Assembly: GCA_946633275.1 (NCBI GenBank)
Contig: CAMPAT010000071.1
Span: 1 to 5,155, forward strand
DNA length: 5,155 nucleotides
Direction: 5' to 3'
Source: an uncultured Clostridia bacterium
GTDB taxonomy: Bacteria > Bacillota > Clostridia > Oscillospirales > Acutalibacteraceae
Shown here: one piece after another, positions 1-4,802 of the stretch
Position numbering within the stretch: the first letter of the stretch is position 1
Layout of the letters: every line of letters starts with the position of its first letter
The notes under the pieces: model-generated
Told to the model about the DNA's origin: nothing
The model's input: the letters and a program-made list of their open reading frames with translations, nothing else
Databases searched by the model: none
Program-made: the position numbers and the translations under genes

Positions 1-58
1 GCCTTGCAATCAGCTGATTATACTGACCGCCAAAATCAAGTACAAGTATTTTTTCCAT
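1..58 (-). CDS. guaA: GMP synthase, glutamine amidotransferase domain (N-terminus only, runs off left edge)
   Basis: Only 19 residues are visible, from an ATG at 58-56 reading leftward. They contain LVLDFGGQYNQLIAR, the characteristic start of the class I glutamine amidotransferase domain of bacterial GMP synthase. In that enzyme this domain releases ammonia from glutamine for XMP to GMP conversion in purine synthesis. The start is set by a GGAGG ribosome binding site 10 bp upstream. It lies 35 bp after the PHP gene with no promoter visible in the gap, so it is probably the third gene of that leftward operon. Because the rest is outside the window, I cannot say whether it is a full two-domain GuaA (about 510-520 aa) or a lone amidotransferase subunit. 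The second possibility is live, because a GMP synthetase lacking this domain starts at 4803. Identification as a GMP-synthase-type amidotransferase is secure; domain extent is unknown. Confidence 0.85.
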   Translation of the reverse strand, partial: MEKILVLDFGGQYNQLIAR

Positions 59-68
59 AATAAAGTGT

Positions 69-73
69 CCTCC
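69..73 (-). promoter_or_regulatory. Ribosome binding site of the left-edge guaA gene
   Basis: GGAGG on the minus strand (CCTCC on plus), 10 bp upstream of the ATG at 58. It lies in the 35-bp gap after the PHP stop codon and fixes the start of the partial amidotransferase gene. Confidence 0.75.
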
Positions 74-93
74 GGGTAATTAGTTATTATGTA

Positions 94-1038
94 TTATTCT
101 ACGTATATGGGCGAAGTTACCGCGAGCATTGCTTCATACCCTTTAAAGGCGCCCCATAATTCAGCTCTGTACCAATTTCCGCTTTTTAAGTTAAGGGTAA
201 CTGCGCTGTCGGTGAGGCTCGCTTTCGCCGCGCATTCCGAGCCGTTAGTAACGATTCTGATTTCCTTATACGTTATGTCTGATACTGCCGCAAACTTTCT
301 GCGCGCGTAAATATCCGTGTAAGCTTTAATAACTGCGCTGCCGCTCGGAACTGTATCGCCGACGGAGTATTCCCTGCCCATTATATCGGCGGTAAAGAAG
401 AACTTTGCTCCGCTTGAAACGACAGTTCTTCCTTTACGGATAGCTTCCTTCGCGTTTTCGGGAGTCGGCTCGTCCATAAGAAGATATGTGCAGCCGAAGT
501 GACCTTCAACAGGTCTGTGCCAATCCTTCCCGTTAGTAGCAGCGAGGTGATATCCCCGGTCGAGCAGTTCTGTCCAGAACTGAGTCGCGAGCATATTTTC
601 AACGTTGTCGTGCGAAAACGCCATATGCCATATTTCTATATAGTCAACCTTGCCCCAGTCGTTTACTCGGAATTCCCATCGTCCGCCCGTGCACATCGGC
701 GAGCCGAGCTGGAACGGGTGCGCCACGCCTGCGAGCCCGTTTTTACTTTTAACCTCGGCGATTTTCGCGTCGATGTTTTCCGGTATAGCGTCGCGCCAGT
801 CGACGAAACCGTCCGTGCCGAGAACGAGCATATGGCCGAAGTAAGTCGTCCATTCTATTCCTCTGAGAACAGGGATAACGCCGTCGTCAATTTCGGAAAA
901 GCCGCTCTGCGTGTTATGGTCGGTGAGCGCAATCAGCGAGAGCCCTTCCTCCTTCGCCGAGTTCTGCAGCGCGTCTACCGTAAAACCGCCGTCGCTGTGA
1001 ACGGTGTGGCAATGAAGCTCACATGGGTAATATCTCAT
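94..1038 (-). CDS. PHP-domain metallohydrolase, CehA/McbA-like, catalytic part
   Basis: A 314-aa protein of the PHP metal-dependent phosphoesterase superfamily, closest in layout to the CehA/McbA family. Metal-ligand motifs are visible in order: HCHTVHSDG (H9, H11, D16), LTDHN (D40, H41), RGIEW (E62) with a following H69, VAHP (H107), EIWH (E135, H138) and GKDWH (D172, H174). After about residue 180 comes the family's CTYLLMDEPTPE / KGRTVVSSG segment and a C-terminal beta-rich region. All the PHP ligands appear present, so it should be an active di- or trinuclear metal hydrolase; the substrate cannot be deduced. No signal peptide or membrane segment is seen, so it is probably cytoplasmic. The start ATG overlaps the stop of the upstream gene as ATGA and has an AAGGG site 8 bp upstream. 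CehA/McbA proteins normally carry an N-terminal beta-sandwich, which here is a separate reading frame (1035-1472). PHP assignment is confident; the CehA/McbA subgroup is from motif memory. Confidence 0.88.
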   Translation of the reverse strand: MRYYPCELHCHTVHSDGGFTVDALQNSAKEEGLSLIALTDHNTQSGFSEIDDGVIPVLRGIEWTTYFGHMLVLGTDGFVDWRDAIPENIDAKIAEVKSKNGLAGVAHPFQLGSPMCTGGRWEFRVNDWGKVDYIEIWHMAFSHDNVENMLATQFWTELLDRGYHLAATNGKDWHRPVEGHFGCTYLLMDEPTPENAKEAIRKGRTVVSSGAKFFFTADIMGREYSVGDTVPSGSAVIKAYTDIYARRKFAAVSDITYKEIRIVTNGSECAAKASLTDSAVTLNLKSGNWYRAELWGAFKGYEAMLAVTSPIYVE

Positions 1039-1472
1039 ACGTTTTTCCCTTCAATTTCTATTGAATAATGAATATTGCAGCCTGCATAGTGGACGTTTAG
1101 CACGACCTCCCACCTGCCCGCTTCAATCGGCTTGTTGATTATCCCGGGCGTGCTGTTTTCCTCTGCTATAGTAATCAGCTGTCTGTTCGGCTGCCTGTGG
1201 CACGCTCCGCGGTATTTGCCGTTTTCGTCGAATGAAAGGGTAATCAGATTTTTTACAGGCATCAGTCCGTCGATATCGTAATTCTGCATACCATACTTGT
1301 GCATTGCCTCTTCAATCTGATGATGCGCCTCAGCCTTGAACTCGACTTCCTTCGGATTATAGGAGTACTTAACCTTCAGCGCCTTTACGCCCTCGGGTAC
1401 ATTGAAGCTGAATGAAATATTCGTCTTATCGTCAGCCTGCGAGATAATTCCCGCCTTTTCAAAAATCAGCAT
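1035..1472 (-). CDS. Beta-sandwich partner protein of the PHP hydrolase (split N-terminal domain)
   Basis: A 145-aa soluble protein, strongly beta-type in composition, with no signal peptide or membrane segment. It resembles the non-catalytic N-terminal domain of fused CehA/McbA-like PHP proteins: an early hydrophobic strand pattern (residues 18-36), then LITLSFDENGKYRGACHR (76-93), TPGIINKPIEAGRWEVVLNV (108-127) and a closing strand HYSIEIEG (135-142). In fused relatives such a segment leads directly into the HCHTxHSDG motif, and here that motif begins the next gene. It has a GAAGG ribosome binding site 7 bp upstream and lies directly downstream of an extended -10 promoter at 1504-1509, so it is the first gene of the leftward operon. 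It probably associates with the PHP protein to form one enzyme. By itself it has no catalytic motif. The assignment rests on family pattern plus context, not on a strong signature. Confidence 0.7.
   Translation of the reverse strand: MLIFEKAGIISQADDKTNISFSFNVPEGVKALKVKYSYNPKEVEFKAEAHHQIEEAMHKYGMQNYDIDGLMPVKNLITLSFDENGKYRGACHRQPNRQLITIAEENSTPGIINKPIEAGRWEVVLNVHYAGCNIHYSIEIEGKNV
1047..1051 (-). promoter_or_regulatory. Internal ribosome binding site for the PHP gene
   Basis: AAGGG on the minus strand, 8 bp upstream of the ATG at 1038 and inside the 3' end of the upstream gene. A well-placed site here supports separate, coupled translation of the PHP protein, rather than the ORF being merely the tail of a frameshifted fusion. 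Confidence 0.6.
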
Positions 1473-1503
1473 TTTTACACCTTCTTTGCCAAATATCTTT
1501 TTT

Positions 1504-1509
1504 ATTATA
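1504..1509 (-). promoter_or_regulatory. Extended -10 promoter of the leftward beta-sandwich/PHP/guaA operon
   Basis: On the minus strand the sequence reads TGATATAAT: a perfect TATAAT (plus-strand 1504-1509) preceded by TG at the extended -10 position. The expected -35 position (about 1527-1532) reads CTCTTT, a poor match, so the promoter probably relies on the extended -10. The predicted transcript starts near 1497, about 25 nt before the ATG at 1472. The -35 box of the rightward promoter (1518-1523) falls inside this promoter's spacer. Confidence 0.65.
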
Positions 1510-1517
1510 TCACACTA

Positions 1518-1546
1518 TTGAATAAAAAGAGCAAAAATGTTATAAT
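1518..1546 (+). promoter_or_regulatory. Sigma-A promoter of the PI-PLC/phosphofructokinase operon
   Basis: TTGAAT (1518-1523), a 17-bp spacer, then TATAAT (1541-1546) preceded by TGT, which also gives an extended -10. The predicted transcript starts near 1553, about 26 nt before the ATG at 1579, so there is no room for a structured leader. It interleaves with the leftward promoter whose -10 is at 1504-1509. Confidence 0.75.
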
Positions 1547-1578
1547 TTTTAATAATTTAATTTTCAGGGTGAGAAAAA

Positions 1579-2472
1579 ATGAGTTTAAATCTTAAAAGAT
1601 GGATGGCTGAGCTTGACGGAAGCAGAAGTCTTTTTCTTTACACAATCCCCGGCACACACGACTGCGTTACGCAGTACGTCCAGTTCCCCCATATTTCAAG
1701 ATGTCAGGATAAGAATATATATGAGCAGCTCTGTATTGGAATAAGAGCGCTCGATATCAGAGTCCAGTCGCTCGGCGAACGGCTCGGAATGGTGCACGGC
1801 GTTGCGAAGGCGTTTAACACCCCTGACAAAAAAGGTCCTCAGATGGACCTGAGCGACGTTCTCGCCCACGTTTACAGATTTCTTAAAGAAAACCCGAGCG
1901 AAACTGTCGCTTTTCAGTTCAAGAACGATTCTAATACTGAGCGCGAAAAGTGCTTCCAGAATCTGTTTTATACTTATATTAAGGGTAACGAGAAAAAATG
2001 GTTTCTTGAAAACAGAGTACCTACGCTTGACGAGGCGAGAGGAAAGGTCGTTCTTCTGAGACGCTGTAAGCTCGCAAACGGAACTGTCGAGTATAATGAT
2101 AAGAATACGGGTCTTGATTTTTCACGCTGGGTTGAGCAGGATACTGCCGTACCCGAGCCGCTCGTGCTTGAGACAAATTCGCTCGATAACGCAGTATTCG
2201 TCATCCAGGACAGATTTAAGTACACCCCTGCGGCGCGATGGAATGAATGTATTAAGCCGTTTCTCGATTCAATGACGGAGTTCGACGGCAGATACATCAT
2301 TAACTATACCTCAACGGCAGGCGGAGTTAAAGGACCAAGATATAACTCTTGGTACATTAACCCGAAGGTTATGGCGTACCGGCTTGACAAAGATAAATAT
2401 TACGGTACAATATATCTCGATTTCCCGTACGAATTACTGACGGAAAAGCTTATTAATCACAATTTTAAATAA
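1579..2472 (+). CDS. Phosphatidylinositol-specific phospholipase C-like (PI-PLC X domain) protein, no signal peptide
   Basis: A 297-aa protein whose whole length matches the bacterial PI-PLC fold (Bacillus cereus type, about 300 aa mature). Visible motifs: IPGTHDC (H27, D28), GIRALDIR (D59, R61), MVHG (H73), FLKENPSETVAFQFK (101-115, K115), DEARGKVVLLRR (R162), VIQDRFKY (D211, F213), YIINYTS, SWYINPKVMAY and YLDFP (D281). From memory of the B. cereus enzyme, H27 and H73 correspond to the catalytic acid/base pair, and R61, R162, D211 and D281 to active-site and inositol contacts. The stacking tyrosine position appears to be F213. The N-terminus begins directly in the domain with a charged segment and no hydrophobic stretch, so unlike the secreted enzymes it is probably cytoplasmic. 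The start is supported by AGGGTGA 6 bp upstream. The phosphofructokinase gene follows after 16 bp, so the two are co-transcribed. The natural substrate is unknown; the fold assignment is strong. Confidence 0.88.
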   Translation: MSLNLKRWMAELDGSRSLFLYTIPGTHDCVTQYVQFPHISRCQDKNIYEQLCIGIRALDIRVQSLGERLGMVHGVAKAFNTPDKKGPQMDLSDVLAHVYRFLKENPSETVAFQFKNDSNTEREKCFQNLFYTYIKGNEKKWFLENRVPTLDEARGKVVLLRRCKLANGTVEYNDKNTGLDFSRWVEQDTAVPEPLVLETNSLDNAVFVIQDRFKYTPAARWNECIKPFLDSMTEFDGRYIINYTSTAGGVKGPRYNSWYINPKVMAYRLDKDKYYGTIYLDFPYELLTEKLINHNFK

Positions 2473-2488
2473 ATAAGACGGAGACACT

Positions 2489-3742
2489 ATGGCGAAAAAT
2501 CTCATTATAGGTCAGTCGGGAGGACCGACAGCTGTTATTAACTCAAGCCTCGCAGGCGTAATTGATTACGTCCTCGCGAGCGATAAAATCGGTACGGTTT
2601 ACGGAATGATTAACGGAGTTGAAGGACTGCTCGAAGATAATGTCGTTAACCTTTCCTCGATGTTCGAGCAAATGCCGCACGAGGTAAACAGACTTAAGCA
2701 TTCTCCGGCTATGTTTCTCGGCTCGTGCCGATATAAACTCAGCCATAACGAGGATGAGTATAATAGAATTTTTGAGACCTTCAGAAAATACGACATAGGT
2801 TACTTTATCTATATCGGCGGTAACGACTCTATGGATACAGTCAAGAAGCTCGCCGATTATACGAAGGAAAAAGGTATTGATATCAAGGTCGTAGGAATCC
2901 CGAAGACAGTTGATAACGACCTTGCGGGAATTGACCATTCTCCCGGCTTCGGCTCGGCTGCTAAGTATATTGCGACCTGCGTGCGTAATGTTGCGTACGA
3001 CACGAGCATTTACTCAATAAAGAGCGTACATATTATTGAAGCTATGGGCAGGAATGCAGGCTGGCTCACCGCTGCTTCCGTCCTCGCAAGACAGGATAAT
3101 ATGCCTGCGCCGCACCTCGTTTATCTCCCCGAAGTTCCTTTCTCGGTTGATAAATTTCTTCGCGAGGTTGAGGAGAAGCTCGCCGTTTATAACTCGGTTA
3201 TTGTAGTTGTAAGCGAGGGAATCCGCGACGAAGAAGGCAATTATATCGCCGAGGGCGGCTGCTCTCAGGACGGCTTCGGCCACGCTCAGCTCAGCGGAGT
3301 CGGCGCTTATCTCAAGACTGTAATTGAGGATAAAATCGGCTGTAAGGTAAGAGCGCTCGAGCCGTCTGTTCTTCAGCGAAGCGCAGGACATATCGCGTCG
3401 CTTTGCGACGTTAACGAGGCGTTTAATCTCGGCACAGTTGCCGTAACAGCTGCGGAAAACGGCGAGACGGGAGTCTTCGCAACGCTTCGCAGACTTTCCG
3501 ACAAGCCTTACTGCGTTGAATACGGCACGGAGAAAATTGAAGTAGTCGCAAACGCGGAAAAGGTCGTTCCGCGCGAGTGGATTAATGACGAGGGAAACGA
3601 CGTTACAGATGATATGGTGCGTTATCTTAAGCCGCTTATCAGAGGCGTCGCGCAGACTCCGTACCGCGCCGGGCTCCCTGATTATATCGACATCAGACAC
3701 CTTGACGTCACGAAGCAGAAGTATAAAAATGAAGATGAATAA
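2489..3742 (+). CDS. pfp: 6-phosphofructokinase, probably pyrophosphate-dependent
   Basis: A 417-aa cytoplasmic enzyme of the PfkA superfamily, which phosphorylates fructose 6-phosphate to fructose 1,6-bisphosphate in glycolysis. Motifs: GQSGGPTAVIN (8-18, phosphoryl-donor loop), YIGGNDSMDT (108-117), GIPKTVDND (136-144, with catalytic base D142), MGRNAGW (186-192), SEG (242-244) and LEPSVLQRSAGH (290-301, phosphate binding). Two positions that separate donors are diagnostic: Asp113 after GGN, where ATP enzymes have Gly, and Lys139 in PKTVDND, where ATP enzymes usually have Gly. Both favour pyrophosphate as donor, making the step reversible and ATP-sparing. The length exceeds that of short ATP enzymes (about 320 aa). 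GGAG lies 5 bp before the ATG. It is the second gene after the PI-PLC-like gene and ends 1 bp before a strong terminator hairpin. Family membership is certain; donor specificity is a residue-based inference. Confidence 0.92.
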   Translation: MAKNLIIGQSGGPTAVINSSLAGVIDYVLASDKIGTVYGMINGVEGLLEDNVVNLSSMFEQMPHEVNRLKHSPAMFLGSCRYKLSHNEDEYNRIFETFRKYDIGYFIYIGGNDSMDTVKKLADYTKEKGIDIKVVGIPKTVDNDLAGIDHSPGFGSAAKYIATCVRNVAYDTSIYSIKSVHIIEAMGRNAGWLTAASVLARQDNMPAPHLVYLPEVPFSVDKFLREVEEKLAVYNSVIVVVSEGIRDEEGNYIAEGGCSQDGFGHAQLSGVGAYLKTVIEDKIGCKVRALEPSVLQRSAGHIASLCDVNEAFNLGTVAVTAAENGETGVFATLRRLSDKPYCVEYGTEKIEVVANAEKVVPREWINDEGNDVTDDMVRYLKPLIRGVAQTPYRAGLPDYIDIRHLDVTKQKYKNEDE

Positions 3743-3743
3743 T

Positions 3744-3772
3744 AAGCTGCGAAGGGATTACCTTCGCAGCTT
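3744..3772 (+). terminator. Intrinsic terminator between convergent genes (probably bidirectional)
   Basis: A perfect 12-bp stem AAGCTGCGAAGG / CCTTCGCAGCTT with a 5-nt loop, GATTA. On the plus strand TTTT, A, C, TTTT follows, giving a good terminator for the PI-PLC/phosphofructokinase operon. On the minus strand the 3' side reads CTTATTATTC, a weaker T-rich tail that could also end the radC transcript. The hairpin fills nearly all of the 36 bp between the two stop codons. Confidence 0.9.
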
Positions 3773-3778
3773 TTACTT

Positions 3779-4477
3779 TTAATCAAAATATTTGGCGTAT
3801 TCCGGGTCGCCTTTTAATGATTGCGTCGCTCCGTTTTCACCTACGATAACGTGGTCAGTCAGCGTTATTCCGAGTTCTCTGAGAAACACGGATATTTCCT
3901 GCGTGAAAGATATGTCAGCGCCGGATGGTTTCGGCGAGTCTTCGGGATGATTGTGCGCTATTATTACGCGTGACGCGTTATCGCGCAGTACAAACTGCGC
4001 TATCTGCTTTTTTGATACGCTCGCCTTGTTAGTGCTCTCGCCTGTTATAAGGTGTTGATTAATCACTTTTGAGTTATTATCGAGCGTGATAACGAGTATC
4101 ACTTCATGCCGATATGCGCGGAGCATATCCGAAACAAAAGAGCATATGCTTTCAAAAGTATTAAATCTTATTGCTTCTTTAGCGCGGTTCTGATTTATCC
4201 TCAGGTTAACCTGCCTGAACAGCGACAGGAGTATTGCCGTGTGCTCCTTAACTCCGTCGACCATCATCAGTTCTTCGATATCCGCGTCAAAAACCTTTTC
4301 AATACTTCCGAAATGATTTATTAAATCATACGCGAGAGGCTTAACGTCCCTTTGCGGAATTGCGTAAAAGAGTACGAGCTCAAGAAGATTGTGGTCCTGC
4401 AGAGCTTCGGCAGAATTATTAAGATACGTTTCCTTAACACGCTGTCTGTGACCTTTTCTGCTGATTTTTTCATCCAT
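3779..4477 (-). CDS. radC: RadC family JAB/MPN-domain protein (UPF0758)
   Basis: A 232-aa protein of normal RadC length. The N-terminal part (about 8-95) is the helix-hairpin-helix-like UPF0758 N region, with GHRQRVKETYL, DHNLLELVLFYAIPQRD and MVDGVKEHTA. The C-terminal part (about 105-230) is the JAB1/MPN metal-binding domain with its JAMM motif HNHPEDSPKPSGAD, giving H175, H177 and D188 as ligands. E125 (in RHEVILVITLD) is the likely general acid/base glutamate. The historical DNA-repair assignment of RadC is doubtful; its biochemical function is not established. The gene sits 5 bp downstream of the DUF4250 gene, and its weak AGG site (8 bp upstream) lies within the last codon of that gene, indicating coupled translation. 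No signal peptide is present. Family assignment is very firm. Confidence 0.95.
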   Translation of the reverse strand: MDEKISRKGHRQRVKETYLNNSAEALQDHNLLELVLFYAIPQRDVKPLAYDLINHFGSIEKVFDADIEELMMVDGVKEHTAILLSLFRQVNLRINQNRAKEAIRFNTFESICSFVSDMLRAYRHEVILVITLDNNSKVINQHLITGESTNKASVSKKQIAQFVLRDNASRVIIAHNHPEDSPKPSGADISFTQEISVFLRELGITLTDHVIVGENGATQSLKGDPEYAKYFD

Positions 4478-4482
4478 ATTTG

Positions 4483-4659
4483 TTACCTGAAGCAGTTTCG
4501 CTCTTCGTCGTATTCAAAGCCTGCTTGACTTAATGTTTCTTCAATTTCTTTTCTGTCTTCACCCATATCCTCGCAGAGCGCGTCGAGCGATGGGTAAAAA
4601 TCGCGCAGCTTCATATTTATAATGCTGAATAATATGTTTGCGTCTTTTGGCAGGCTCAT
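4483..4659 (-). CDS. DUF4250 family small protein
   Basis: A 58-aa ORF read from an ATG at 4659 to a TAA at 4483-4485. It begins MSLPKDANILFSIINMKLRD and continues FYPSLDALCEDMG, ending in GFEYDEERNCF. This is the characteristic pattern of the DUF4250 family of clostridial small proteins (LPKD.., KLRDFY.SLDALC, G.EYD...N.F), and it is full length. It is acidic, helical and cytoplasmic. The spacing of the DALC and EIEETLSQAGFEYD segments is reminiscent of a small helix-turn-helix-like fold, but no function is known to me. It has an excellent AGGGGTGA ribosome binding site and a near-consensus promoter directly upstream. radC follows 5 bp downstream in the same transcript. Confidence 0.9.
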   Translation of the reverse strand: MSLPKDANILFSIINMKLRDFYPSLDALCEDMGEDRKEIEETLSQAGFEYDEERNCFR

Positions 4660-4662
4660 AAT

Positions 4663-4670
4663 TCACCCCT
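4663..4670 (-). promoter_or_regulatory. Strong ribosome binding site of the DUF4250 gene
   Basis: AGGGGTGA on the minus strand, ending 3 bp before the ATG at 4659 with the AGGGG core 6 bp away. It establishes that the short ORF is translated, and it is much stronger than the site serving radC. Confidence 0.75.
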
Positions 4671-4686
4671 GTAGTTTTATAATGAA

Positions 4687-4715
4687 ATTATATCATATGT
4701 CGCATTTTTTGTAAA
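4687..4715 (-). promoter_or_regulatory. Sigma-A promoter of the DUF4250-radC operon
   Basis: On the minus strand: TTTACA (plus 4710-4715), exactly 17 bp, then TATAAT (plus 4687-4692). The predicted transcript starts around 4680, about 20 nt before the ATG at 4659. This is a near-consensus constitutive-type promoter, back to back with the guaA promoter; 28 bp separate the two -35 boxes. Confidence 0.85.
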
Positions 4716-4727
4716 CATTAAATCGTG

Positions 4728-4749
4728 CGTCATCAATGAATTATTGACG
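4728..4749. repeat. Imperfect inverted repeat between the divergent promoters (possible operator)
   Basis: CGTCA (4728-4732) and TGACG (4745-4749) form an inverted repeat with a 12-bp spacer. A second, overlapping one is TCAAT-GAATT-ATTGA (4733-4747). Both touch the -35 box of the guaA promoter (4744-4749), a plausible place for a repressor. The arms are only 5 bp, so chance is a serious alternative. I do not recognise it as a known operator. Confidence 0.25.
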
Positions 4750-4772
4750 GAGCGCGCTTAGTTTGGTATAAT
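4744..4772 (+). promoter_or_regulatory. Sigma-A promoter of the guaA synthetase gene
   Basis: TTGACG (4744-4749), a 17-bp spacer, then TATAAT (4767-4772). The predicted start is near 4779, giving a leader of about 24 nt, which is too short for a purine riboswitch. An AGAGAGG ribosome binding site (4789-4795) follows, 7 bp before the ATG. Confidence 0.85.
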
Positions 4773-4802
4773 AAATCAAATAAATTTTAGAGAGGTATAA
4801 CT

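Noticed and set aside
89..310. Plus-strand 73-codon open frame at the left
   Set aside because: Antisense to the C-terminal part of the PHP gene, with no supporting signal.
1036..1052. Programmed -1 ribosomal frameshift joining the beta-sandwich and PHP ORFs
   Set aside because: In the reading frame used the site is GGG AAA AAC, which is not an X XXY YYZ heptamer, and a separate ribosome binding site serves the second ORF. A single-base indel or genuine split is a better explanation.
499..1068. A 189-codon open frame on the plus strand antisense to the PHP gene
   Set aside because: It lies wholly opposite a gene with complete PHP motifs, lacks a convincing ribosome binding site and shows no recognisable domain; it is a by-product of codon use.
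1533..1550. AT-rich partial palindrome AAAAATGTTATAATTTTT as an operator or terminator
   Set aside because: The symmetry comes from the A and T runs flanking the -10 box, and there is no GC stem, so it is not evidence of a binding site or terminator.
3014..3700. A 228-codon minus-strand open frame antisense to the phosphofructokinase gene
   Set aside because: It is opposite the conserved phosphofructokinase core and its translation has no family pattern, so it is treated as a shadow. The same applies to 2543-2938, 2599-2796 and 1974-2300.
4773..4802. Purine riboswitch or T-box ahead of guaA
   Set aside because: The predicted leader is only about 24 nt, too short for an aptamer; no conserved core is present.
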